DNA of 64,000 nucleotides, taken from positions 1,585,501 to 1,649,500 of the forward strand of contig NZ_CP039904.1 of the NCBI RefSeq assembly GCF_005221385.1. Direction: 5' to 3'. The stretch comes from Agrobacterium tumefaciens (GTDB lineage Bacteria; Pseudomonadota; Alphaproteobacteria; Rhizobiales; Rhizobiaceae). Positions 35,550 through 43,410 of this stretch are shown in pieces. The position numbers and the translations under genes are program-made. Position 1 is the first letter of the stretch; each line of letters opens with the position of its first letter. Under the pieces are notes generated by a model that saw only the letters and a program-made list of their open reading frames with translations, had not been told where the DNA came from and made no database searches.

Positions 35550-36065
35550 ATGAGACCTTTGCCCGCCGCCATCGCCCGCCCCATGAATTTTCTGCCCCTT
35601 GCCGTGGTGCAGCGAGCGACGGCGGCGATGCTGGCGCAGATCATGAAACGGCACCCTGATCTGTTTGCACGGCTCGGTGAGCATAGCGGCAAACGCTATG
35701 CTTTTCTGCCCGTCGATCTGCCCTTCGCCTTCATGGTCGAACCGGCTTATCCCGCCATCACCGTCAGCCGCAAGGGCCGTCTGCCGAGGGTGGATGCGGC
35801 GGTCGAAGGGCCGCTTTTCATGCTGCTTGCGCTGATGGAGGGGCGGCAGGATGCCGATGCGCTGTTCTTTTCGCGTGACCTGAGCGTGACGGGCGACATG
35901 GAGGCGATGCTGGCGCTGCGCAATGCGCTTGACGATAGCGGCATCGATCTGCCGCGTGACCTCGGTGCATTTGCCGGGCCTTTCGCGCCGGTGGTAACGG
36001 GGCTTGCGAACCGCCTGCGCGGCCATGTTCTATCCGAAACACGGGGAGGTGAGGCATGGAACTGA
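35550..36065 (+). CDS. ubiT: UbiT, SCP2-domain accessory factor for anaerobic ubiquinone synthesis
   Basis: 171 aa, sterol-carrier-protein-2 fold, probably binding isoprenoid intermediates. Typical segments: LGEHSGKRYAFLPVDLPFAFM, then VDAAVEGPLFMLLALMEG and FFSRDLSVTGDMEAMLALRNALD. AGGA lies 6 nt before the ATG. The end overlaps ubiU by 10 nt. Known to work with UbiU and UbiV in O2-independent hydroxylation of the quinone ring in E. coli. Confidence 0.92.
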   Translation: MRPLPAAIARPMNFLPLAVVQRATAAMLAQIMKRHPDLFARLGEHSGKRYAFLPVDLPFAFMVEPAYPAITVSRKGRLPRVDAAVEGPLFMLLALMEGRQDADALFFSRDLSVTGDMEAMLALRNALDDSGIDLPRDLGAFAGPFAPVVTGLANRLRGHVLSETRGGEAWN

Positions 36066-37033
36066 TCTGTCCTGCCGGAACGCCCGCCGCCTTCCGCGAG
36101 GCCGTGGATGCCGGGGCAGACGCCGTCTATTGCGGCTTTCGCGATGAAACCAATGCCCGCAATTTTCCCGGCCTCAATTTTTCCCGCGAAGAGCTTGCCG
36201 AGGCCATCGCTTATGCGAAGAAGCGCGGCGTCCAGACCTTCGTGGCGCTTAACACCTTCATGCGTGCCGGCAGTGAGGATATCTGGTATCGCGGCGCGGC
36301 CGATGCCGTGAAGGCGGGGGCGGATGCGCTTATCCTTGCCGATTTCGGCCTGATGGCGCATGTGGCGGAAAACCATCCGCAGCAGCGCATCCACGTCTCA
36401 GTACAGGCCTCCGCCTCCAATGCCGATGCGGTAAATTTCCTCGTTGATGCCTTCGGCGCGAAACGTGTGGTGTTGCCGCGCACGCTGACCATTCCCGACA
36501 TCGCCCGGCTGGCGCGGCAAATCCGCTGTGAAATCGAAATCTTCGTGTTCGGCGGGCTCTGCGTCATGGCGGAGGGGCGCTGCTCACTGTCCTCCTATGC
36601 GACAGGCAAATCACCCAACATGAACGGCGTCTGCTCGCCGGCAAGCCATGTGCGTTACCGGCAGGATGGGCGGGAGCTGGTGTCGGAACTCGGCGATTAC
36701 ACCATCAACCGCTTTCCCGCCGGGGAAGCGGCGGGTTACCCCACGCTATGCAAGGGCCGTTTCGAGATTGCCGATGACAGGTCCTATGCCTTCGAGGATC
36801 CGGTCTCGCTTGATGTGATGGACCAGATCGATGCCTTGCGCGAAGCGGGGGTCAGCGCGCTGAAGATCGAAGGCCGCCAGCGCGGCAAGGCCTATGTGGC
36901 GGAAGTGGTTTCCACCCTGCACCGGGCGCTGGCCGCCAGCGCCGAAGAACGGGGACGGCTGCTGTCGCGCCTGCGGCTCTTAAGCGAAGGCCAGCGCACC
37001 ACTGTCGGTGCTTATGAGAAACGCTGGAGATGA
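36056..37033 (+). CDS. ubiU: UbiU, iron-sulfur O2-independent hydroxylase subunit (U32 family)
   Basis: 325 aa, peptidase U32 family. ELICPAGTPAAFREAVDAGADAV-type start, and four candidate cluster cysteines: GGLCVMAEGRC, NMNGVCSPASH and YPTLCKGRF, in the order expected for the [4Fe-4S] site of UbiU. With UbiV it forms a heterodimer that hydroxylates ubiquinone precursors without O2. Overlaps ubiT. Confidence 0.95.
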   Translation: MELICPAGTPAAFREAVDAGADAVYCGFRDETNARNFPGLNFSREELAEAIAYAKKRGVQTFVALNTFMRAGSEDIWYRGAADAVKAGADALILADFGLMAHVAENHPQQRIHVSVQASASNADAVNFLVDAFGAKRVVLPRTLTIPDIARLARQIRCEIEIFVFGGLCVMAEGRCSLSSYATGKSPNMNGVCSPASHVRYRQDGRELVSELGDYTINRFPAGEAAGYPTLCKGRFEIADDRSYAFEDPVSLDVMDQIDALREAGVSALKIEGRQRGKAYVAEVVSTLHRALAASAEERGRLLSRLRLLSEGQRTTVGAYEKRWR

Positions 37034-37038
37034 TGGCG

Positions 37039-37977
37039 ATGGCAAAAAACGCAAAAGCCACATTGGCGCTCGGCCCGGTCCTTTATCTCTGGCAGGGCGA
37101 GAAATGGCGCGATTTCTATTTCCGTATCGCCGATGAAGCGCCCGTCAGCCATGTCTATCTCGGTGAAACCGTCTGCTCCAAACGGTTTCATTTCACCGAG
37201 CCGCATCTGGCCGAAGTGATAGAGCGGCTGGAGGGTGCCGGAAAACAGGTGATCCTCTCGACACTTTCGCTGGTGACGCTGGAGCGGGAAAGCCGCCAGC
37301 TGCGCGGCCTGATCGCCGACAGCCCTTATCCCGTCGAGGCGAACGATCTTTCCGCGCTCGGCATGTTGCACGACACGCCGCATGTCGTCGGGCCGACGGT
37401 GAATGTCTATAATGCCGCAACCGCGCGGTTGCTGTCATCTCGCGGCGCGAGCGCCATATGCCTGCCGCCGGAACTGCCGATGACCTCGGTGGAGCGCATC
37501 GTGGCGGAGACGCCGGATGTGGACTTCGAAGTCTTCGCCTTCGGCCGCCTGCCGCTCGCCATTTCGGCGCGCTGCGCCCATGCCCGCGCCAAGGGCAATA
37601 TCAAGGATAATTGCCAGTTCGTCTGCGGTGACGACCCGGATGGATTGCCGGTACGCACGCTTGACCGGCAGTCGTTTCTGGCGCTGAACGGCGTACAGAC
37701 GGTGTCGCACACCTGCCAGTCGCTGCTTGGCGAATTGCAGGATCTGGCCGCTGCCGGTATTTCCCGCTTCCGGCTGTCGCCGCAGGATTGCGACATGGTG
37801 GCCGTGGCGCAAATCCATGGCGATGTTCTGGCCGGCAGGCAGGCTGCGGAAGATGGCCTTGCACGTCTCGGGGAAATCTATCCGGACGTGCCTTTTTCCA
37901 ATGGTTTTCACCACGGGCAGGAAGGGGCGGCCTGGATCGCCCGTGCTCGCAACACGGCGCATGGGGTAAATGCATGA
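37039..37977 (+). CDS. ubiV: UbiV, iron-sulfur O2-independent hydroxylase subunit (U32 family)
   Basis: 312 aa from ATG 37039 (GGAG 9 nt upstream; ATG 37030 and 37033 are close alternatives). Cluster cysteines: YLGETVCSKRF, then ARCAHARAKGNIKDNCQFVC, which match the spaced Cys of UbiV. Partner of UbiU. The stop overlaps the next gene (ATGA). Confidence 0.94.
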   Translation: MAKNAKATLALGPVLYLWQGEKWRDFYFRIADEAPVSHVYLGETVCSKRFHFTEPHLAEVIERLEGAGKQVILSTLSLVTLERESRQLRGLIADSPYPVEANDLSALGMLHDTPHVVGPTVNVYNAATARLLSSRGASAICLPPELPMTSVERIVAETPDVDFEVFAFGRLPLAISARCAHARAKGNIKDNCQFVCGDDPDGLPVRTLDRQSFLALNGVQTVSHTCQSLLGELQDLAAAGISRFRLSPQDCDMVAVAQIHGDVLAGRQAAEDGLARLGEIYPDVPFSNGFHHGQEGAAWIARARNTAHGVNA

Positions 37978-38357
37978 CGACGGACGGGCAAGAGCCACCA
38001 TCACTGTCTGCGGCAGCGCCGGGCGGGGCGGATATCGCCGCTGCGATCCATCTGGTACGCAACATCGTTTTGGAAAGCGCGCTCGATTGCGGCTGCCGAG
38101 ACAATGTGCATGAGGCGCTGCGCGAGCTTGAGGATTTTGAGCGCCAGCGCAATATCGTCAAGCTTCTGACCGCCGCCCGCGAGGAGCGGCGCAAGATCAC
38201 GCTTCTGACCGAGATGCTCTGCGATTTCGCCGAAGACGACACGGTGGATGAAGGCGTCGTCGAGACGGCGAGCCTGATGTTTCTCGACATCGCCGCCGCC
38301 GCTCAGGAGGGATCGCGAATTCTGCGCGACGCGCTCTCACTCAAGAAGGGTGAATAA
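37974..38357 (+). CDS. 127-aa protein of unknown function coupled to ubiV
   Basis: ATG 37974 overlaps the ubiV stop (ATGA). The protein is soluble and mostly helical, with a C-x-C pair in LDCGCRDNVHEALREL and a charged middle (DFERQRNIVKLLTAAREERRK). I do not recognise the family. Coupling to ubiTUV suggests a role in anaerobic quinone synthesis or in the linked respiration. Confidence 0.75.
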   Translation: MTTDGQEPPSLSAAAPGGADIAAAIHLVRNIVLESALDCGCRDNVHEALRELEDFERQRNIVKLLTAAREERRKITLLTEMLCDFAEDDTVDEGVVETASLMFLDIAAAAQEGSRILRDALSLKKGE

Positions 38358-38377
38358 ATCCCTGTTTTCGGCCCTGC

Positions 38378-38391
38378 TTGATCCTGCGCAA
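38378..38391. promoter_or_regulatory. NnrR/FNR-type box upstream of ABC-nnrS2 operon
   Basis: TTGATCCTGCGCAA, TTG-N8-CAA class with an FNR-like left half (TTGAT), 116 bp upstream of the binding-protein start and 20 bp after the preceding stop. It suggests that this transporter is induced with denitrification. Confidence 0.55.
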
Positions 38392-38506
38392 AGAGCGGGC
38401 GCTTGCAAAATGTCATTTCCGGGTTGGTGACGCGCCGGGACCGGAAGACAGGTCTGAGCGGGCGTCACGCGTATCTGGGCGCTTCCGGCGCGAAAGGATC
38501 AGGACC

Positions 38507-39490
38507 ATGGCCCATCTCACCCGTCGTCAGGCTCTTTCAGCCTTTTCTGGGCTCGCGGTTGCGACACTTGCCGCACCGCATGTTGCGAAGGCGGAAGCGC
38601 CGCTCACCTTTTATGGCCCTCCGGCCGCGCCCTCCGCCGTGCTGGCTCATGCAGTAAAGGGCGGGTTTCTAAAGGATGTCGCGCCTGGGGCCATATTCAA
38701 AGCCTGGAAAACGCCGGATGAAATGCGCGCCGCCGTCGCCTCAGGCTCCATGGGGGCGGTGGTGATGCCGAGTTACGGGGCCGCCAATCTCCACAATCGC
38801 GGGCTTGGTCTTGGGCTGATGAACGTGCTGACCACCGGCCTGCTCTATATCGTTTCGAAAGACGAGACATTGAACTCCCTGCAAAGCCTTTCCGGCAAGA
38901 CCCTCGCTTTGCCGTTCAAGAACGACATGCCCGATTTCGTGCTGCGCCGCCTTGTTGCCGAAAACGGCCTGAAGCCCGACGACATCAAGCTGGAATATGC
39001 CGCTTCGCCGCCGGAAGCCGTGCAATTGCTGCTGACGGGCCGGGTGGATGCCGCCCTGCTGAGTGAGCCGGCTGCGACCGCCGTGCTCATCAAGGCGAAG
39101 TCGTTTTTCATGACCGTCCATCGCACCATCGATATTCAGCGGGAATGGGCGAAGGTGGCCGGCAAGGCTGAAATTCCGCAGGCTGGCCTTGCCCTAACGT
39201 CGCAGGTTCAGCAAAAGTTTGGCAAGGCGGGTATAGAGGCCTTGCAGGCGGGCATGGAAGCCGCGCTCGCCAGTGCCGCCGCTGACCCGCAAACGGCTGC
39301 TGCTGCTGCCGCCGATACCCTCGGTTTCCCGGCGGAAATTATCGCCGCCTCCTTTCCGACAAGTCATCTGTGCGCCCTGAAGGCGAGCGCTGCGCGTGCC
39401 GATCTCGAGGCATTCTACGATGAACTCGCCAAGGCCGACCCGGCAATCATCGGCGGCCGGCGACCGGATGACGGCTTTTATCTGGTGTAG
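38507..39490 (+). CDS. Binding protein of a NitT/TauT-type ABC importer
   Basis: 327 aa from ATG 38507 (AGGA just upstream). Twin-arginine-like signal LTRRQALSAFSGLAVATLAA. Periplasmic binding protein fold of the nitrate/sulfonate/thiamine-precursor group (LSGKTLALPFKNDMPDFVLRRL, LLTGRVDAALLSEPAAT). Substrate not readable. Followed by permease, ATPase and an NnrS-family gene with 5-nt or overlapping junctions. Confidence 0.87.
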   Translation: MAHLTRRQALSAFSGLAVATLAAPHVAKAEAPLTFYGPPAAPSAVLAHAVKGGFLKDVAPGAIFKAWKTPDEMRAAVASGSMGAVVMPSYGAANLHNRGLGLGLMNVLTTGLLYIVSKDETLNSLQSLSGKTLALPFKNDMPDFVLRRLVAENGLKPDDIKLEYAASPPEAVQLLLTGRVDAALLSEPAATAVLIKAKSFFMTVHRTIDIQREWAKVAGKAEIPQAGLALTSQVQQKFGKAGIEALQAGMEAALASAAADPQTAAAAAADTLGFPAEIIAASFPTSHLCALKASAARADLEAFYDELAKADPAIIGGRRPDDGFYLV

Positions 39491-39495
39491 CAGGC

Positions 39496-40305
39496 ATGAA
39501 CCGCATTCTTGAAAGTCTTGGCTGGACCGGTCGCTATCTCTGGGCGGGCTGGGCCGGGCTTTCCGGCATTTTCTGTTTTCTCGCCGCCTGGCAGGCCGGG
39601 CATGAGATTTACGGCTCCTTCATCCTGCCCTCGCCGGGTGAGACTTTCGCGGCAATCGGGGGTCTGGCGGCGCGGCCGGATTTCTTCACCATCCTGTCGC
39701 AGAGTGCCGTCAGGGCATTGACCGGTTTTGCCATCGCCGCCGGCATCGGCACGGTGGCGGGTGTGGCGGCGGGCTACTCATTTGCCGCCATGCGGCTGAT
39801 GAAGCCCGTTGTCACTGTTCTGCTCGGCGTGCCGCCCATCGGCTGGATCGTGCTGGCGCTCATCTGGTTCGGCTCATCCGGCGGCACGGCCATCATGACC
39901 GTTGTCATCGCCTCGGCTCCCGTTTCCTTCGCAGGTGCGCTGGAGGGTGTGGCCAAGCGGGACCGTCAGCTGGAGGTGATGGCGCAGGCCTTTGGCGCTC
40001 CGTGGTTTTACCGTCTGCGCACTGTCACCATGCCGCATGTGCTTTCCTATCTTTTCCCGGCCTGGACAACCACGGCCGGAAGCGCCTGGAAAGTGACCGT
40101 CATGGCCGAGCTTCTGTCGAATTCCGGCGGCATCGGCGGTGAACTGGCCACCGCACGGGCGCTGTTCGATATCGCGCAGGTGAGCGCCTGGCTCACCATC
40201 ACCGTCGTGCTGGCGCTCATCACCGATTACGGCCTGCTGCATCTGCTGCGCGAAGCGCTGGAACGTTGGCGTGCCGCCGGACTGCCATGGGGTGTGAAAC
40301 GATGA
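39496..40305 (+). CDS. ABC permease, NitT/TauT type
   Basis: 269 aa, six membrane helices. Binding-protein-dependent transport signature in SFAGALEGVAKRDRQLEVMA and the EAA-like loop FGAPWFYRLRTVTMP. Stop overlaps the ATPase start (ATGA). Confidence 0.9.
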   Translation: MNRILESLGWTGRYLWAGWAGLSGIFCFLAAWQAGHEIYGSFILPSPGETFAAIGGLAARPDFFTILSQSAVRALTGFAIAAGIGTVAGVAAGYSFAAMRLMKPVVTVLLGVPPIGWIVLALIWFGSSGGTAIMTVVIASAPVSFAGALEGVAKRDRQLEVMAQAFGAPWFYRLRTVTMPHVLSYLFPAWTTTAGSAWKVTVMAELLSNSGGIGGELATARALFDIAQVSAWLTITVVLALITDYGLLHLLREALERWRAAGLPWGVKR

Positions 40306-41054
40306 GCGACCATTTCGCCTTGAGTTTCGAACAGGTCGGTCACGCCTTTCTCGGCCGCAGCCTGTTCGAGAATTTCGATCTCCGCATCGCTCCGGGGGAA
40401 ACCGTGGCGTTGCTCGGCCCCTCCGGCAGCGGCAAGACGACGATTTTGCAGATCGCGGCGGGTATCATCGATCCGGTTCGCGGTCGTGTGCGGCGCAATT
40501 ACCGCCGGCAGGGTCTGGTGTTTCAGGAGCCGCGGTTGCTGCCTTGGATGACGTTGATCGACAATATCGCTTATGGTCTCGCTGCGGCGGGCATGCCGAA
40601 ACGGCAACGGCGGGAGGCCGCTGGGCAGTTTGCCCTGGAAGTCGGTCTGGAGGAGACGGATTTTCAAAAATATCCGGTCGAGCTTTCCGGCGGCATGCGC
40701 CAGCGTGCCGGGGTGGCGCGGGCGCTCGCCGTGGAGCCGGATATGCTGTTTCTGGACGAACCCTTCAGCGCCGTGGATGTTGGCCTGCGCCGGCATTTGC
40801 AGGAGCTTCTGGTCGCCGCCGCGCGCAGGCGTGGTTTCTCCACGCTTCTCGTCACCCACGATCTTCATGAAGCGATGTTGGTGGCCGACAGGCTGATCGT
40901 GCTCTCTGGTGTCGATGGCGATGTCATTGCCGTACACACTCCGGCCGGTTCGCCGGGGCGGCGCATGGCGCGCGCGGTTTTCGACGAGGTGGAATTTCTG
41001 TCCGAAAGCCCGGCTTTCGCTGAATTGTTTTCGGCAAAGGAGCGGATGCGATGA
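40302..41054 (+). CDS. ABC ATPase, NitT/TauT type
   Basis: 250 aa from ATG 40302. Walker A LLGPSGSGKTTI, signature ELSGGMRQRAGVARAL, Walker B MLFLDEPFSAVD, switch His in LLVTHDLHEAM. The stop overlaps the NnrS-family start, so transporter and NnrS2 are translationally coupled. Confidence 0.92.
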   Translation: MSDHFALSFEQVGHAFLGRSLFENFDLRIAPGETVALLGPSGSGKTTILQIAAGIIDPVRGRVRRNYRRQGLVFQEPRLLPWMTLIDNIAYGLAAAGMPKRQRREAAGQFALEVGLEETDFQKYPVELSGGMRQRAGVARALAVEPDMLFLDEPFSAVDVGLRRHLQELLVAAARRRGFSTLLVTHDLHEAMLVADRLIVLSGVDGDVIAVHTPAGSPGRRMARAVFDEVEFLSESPAFAELFSAKERMR

Positions 41055-42238
41055 GACAACCGCCGATCCTCTCCGAAGCCCTGCGGCTGTTTTTCCCTTT
41101 GGCCGCCCTGCATGGCGCGGTCTGGCCGTTCTTGTGGGTCGCCATCGGCGGCTACGCCCTGCCTTTCGCCGATGCCGTTCCGCCCTCGCAGTGGCATGCC
41201 CATGAAATGATTTTCGGCACCTATGGCATGGCGCTCGCCGGTTTTCTCGGTTCGGCAGTCCCTGAATGGACCGATACGAAAGCGGCATCGGGGCGCACGC
41301 TGCTTTGTCTCGCCGGCCTGTGGCTGCCGGGCCGGCTCATCGGTTTTGTGGGGGCCGATGCGTGGAGCCTGCTCGCAGGTTTTTTCGATCTGGCCTTTCT
41401 GCTCGCGCTCTCCGTCCTCATCGGCAAGGCGATGCTGGTGCGGCGAACGACGAAACATCTGGCGTTCCTCGTCTGGCTCATTCTGTTTGCGGTAATGGAG
41501 ACGGGCGTGCGCTACGCCTGGTGGACCGGTGATCTGGAACTTGCAGCCCGCTGTCTGGAGGCGGCGCTGTGCATCTTCACCGTGCTGTTTTCGCTGTCGG
41601 CTGCGCGCATCAATGTGGTCGTCATCAATCTGGCGCTTGATCCGAGCGGCGAGACCACGCCTTACCGGCCACATCCCGGCCGCCAGCACATGGCGGGCGC
41701 CATGGTGACGCTATACATGGTGGCGAAACTCTTCTTTCCGGAAAGCGATGTCTGCGCCTGGCTGGCGCTTGCGGCCGGTGCGGCGTTTTTTGACCGGCTG
41801 GCCGAATGGTTCATCGGGCGTGCCGCCTTCAAGACCGAGGTTCTGCTGCTCGGTCTCGGCAATGCCTTTGCCGGTGCGGGTTTTCTGGCGCTCGGGGCGG
41901 TGCGGCTCGGTTTTTCCGTCACGCCCGCCGCTGGCCTGCACCTGTTGTCGGTGGGCGCGCTTGGCTGCGCCATCATGGCGGTGTTCATCATCGCCGGGCT
42001 ACGACATACCGGACGCAACCTGACATATCTGCCGTGGCAGGCGCATGTGGCCGCCGCCTTGATGGTGGCGGCCGGGCTGATCCGCATAATGCCGGAATTC
42101 GATTTCGCAGCATTCCTGTCACCCTATCATCACGGCCTCAGTGCTATCCTGTGGGCGACAAGTTTCGGCGTCTGGCTTCAGGGCTTCCTGCCCTTCATGT
42201 GCGCGCCCGGTGTTGATGCAGCGGGAGCTTGTGGCTGA
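41051..42238 (+). CDS. Second NnrS-family membrane protein
   Basis: 395 aa, about 12 helices, with WHAHEMIFGTYGMALAGFLGSA matching the WHAHEM core of nnrS at 23835. The two proteins share this and the late RHTGRxL segment. Coupling to an ABC importer is unusual for NnrS. A role in NO or nitrosative stress is inferred from family and location before nap. Confidence 0.9.
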   Translation: MRQPPILSEALRLFFPLAALHGAVWPFLWVAIGGYALPFADAVPPSQWHAHEMIFGTYGMALAGFLGSAVPEWTDTKAASGRTLLCLAGLWLPGRLIGFVGADAWSLLAGFFDLAFLLALSVLIGKAMLVRRTTKHLAFLVWLILFAVMETGVRYAWWTGDLELAARCLEAALCIFTVLFSLSAARINVVVINLALDPSGETTPYRPHPGRQHMAGAMVTLYMVAKLFFPESDVCAWLALAAGAAFFDRLAEWFIGRAAFKTEVLLLGLGNAFAGAGFLALGAVRLGFSVTPAAGLHLLSVGALGCAIMAVFIIAGLRHTGRNLTYLPWQAHVAAALMVAAGLIRIMPEFDFAAFLSPYHHGLSAILWATSFGVWLQGFLPFMCAPGVDAAGACG

Positions 42239-42333
42239 GGCGCAACCTGTTTCTCTCACCTTCGACGCTTTCGTATCTCCTGATTATTTTTTCGGCAAAA
42301 GCGCAATATGAAATCAGTGACTTAGGTCGACCC

Positions 42334-42368
42334 TATTGATGAATGTTATTTCTAATAAATAATCAATA
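42334..42368. promoter_or_regulatory. AT-rich imperfect palindrome upstream of napE
   Basis: TATTGAT (42334-42340) and ATCAATA (42362-42368) flank an AT-rich core with further partial symmetry (TTATT and AATAA). It sits about 70 bp before napE in the 198-bp gap after the second nnrS, in sequence much richer in A+T than the genes. It is a plausible regulator site or promoter-curving element for nap; no known consensus is matched. Confidence 0.4.
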
Positions 42369-42436
42369 AAATCAAGTGGTTGAATATTTCCGCCTTTTGG
42401 CCGATGATAACTCGAACAGAACAGGGAAACGCGAAT

Positions 42437-42622
42437 ATGCCCAAAATAGTCGCGCCTCTACATGCAGATGGAAAGCCGAGCCGGACGAGGGAGCTTATTA
42501 CCTTCGCCGTCCTGGCCTTTGGGATCTGGCCTGTGCTGGCGGTCGGATTTGTCGGAGCCTATGGCTTCATCGTCTGGATGTTCCAGATCATTTACGGGCC
42601 GCCGGGACCACCCGGTCATTGA
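42437..42622 (+). CDS. napE: NapE, small membrane protein of periplasmic nitrate reductase
   Basis: 61 aa from ATG 42437. The NapE pattern is clear: RTRELITFAVLAFGIWPVLA, one helix, then QIIYGPPGPPG at the end. Role in Nap is unknown. First gene of napEFDABC; napF follows 7 nt after the stop. Confidence 0.92.
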   Translation: MPKIVAPLHADGKPSRTRELITFAVLAFGIWPVLAVGFVGAYGFIVWMFQIIYGPPGPPGH

Positions 42623-42629
42623 GGGTGAA

Positions 42630-43130
42630 ATGACGATGGAAGTCTCTCTCAGCCGGCGTGACTTTCTGCGCGGCGGACAAAAACGGGAAACACGTATCTG
42701 TCCCCCCGGGGTCGCGTTGAGCGACCTCGCCGCCTGCAGCGGTTGCGCAAAATGTGTTGAAGCCTGTCCCACCGGCATCATCACCATGTCGGGTGGCTTA
42801 CCTTCGGTCGATTTCTCGGCCGGGGAATGCACCTTTTGCGGCAAATGCGCAAAAGCCTGTCCCGAACCGGTTTTTACCGCCCCTGCGGCGCAGCGCTTCG
42901 ATCATGTCATGGCAATTGGCGATGCGTGCCTCGCCTTCGGCAATGTTGATTGCCAGGCCTGTCGCGATGCGTGCCCGACCGAAGCCATTCGGTTTCGTCC
43001 CCGCCGCGGCGGCCCCTTCGTGCCCGAGCTTGTTGAGGATGCCTGCACCGGCTGCGGGGCCTGCGTGTCCGTCTGTCCGACGGGTGTGATCAAGATCAAG
43101 GAAACAGCCACGGAGATGCAATATGCCTGA
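42630..43130 (+). CDS. napF: NapF ferredoxin-type protein
   Basis: 166 aa. Four [4Fe-4S] motifs: CSGCAKCVEACP, CTFCGKCAKACP, a variant CQACRDACP preceded by a distant Cys, and CTGCGACVSVCP. A twin-Arg pair (LSRRDFLRGG) is present, although NapF is cytoplasmic in characterised cases. It assists maturation of NapA. ATG 42636 is an alternative start. Confidence 0.94.
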   Translation: MTMEVSLSRRDFLRGGQKRETRICPPGVALSDLAACSGCAKCVEACPTGIITMSGGLPSVDFSAGECTFCGKCAKACPEPVFTAPAAQRFDHVMAIGDACLAFGNVDCQACRDACPTEAIRFRPRRGGPFVPELVEDACTGCGACVSVCPTGVIKIKETATEMQYA

Positions 43131-43410
43131 AAATACAGGCCGGTATCATGTCTCAAGCGCTGTCGTGGCGGTGATGCCGCAGATGCGGGACGCCGTGTTC
43201 GCAACGCTTTTGACGCTCGACAATGTCGAGGTTCATGGCGAGGGCAATGGCAAGATCGTCATCGTCATAGACGGCACGAGCACCGGCATGCTGGGCGATA
43301 CGCTCACTTATATTTCGACACTCGACGGTGTGATTGCCGCCAACATGGTTTTCGAACACGTCGACACAGAGGAGACAGGCGGCGATGAGCAGCGAACTGA
43401 CGCGGCGTGA
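43123..43410 (+). CDS. napD: NapD chaperone
   Basis: 95 aa, ferredoxin-like fold, binds the NapA Tat signal to prevent early export. Family segments: [21 protein letters not shown] and [20 protein letters not shown]. Overlaps napF by 8 nt and napA by 26 nt. Confidence 0.94.
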   Translation: MPENTGRYHVSSAVVAVMPQMRDAVFATLLTLDNVEVHGEGNGKIVIVIDGTSTGMLGDTLTYISTLDGVIAANMVFEHVDTEETGGDEQRTDAA

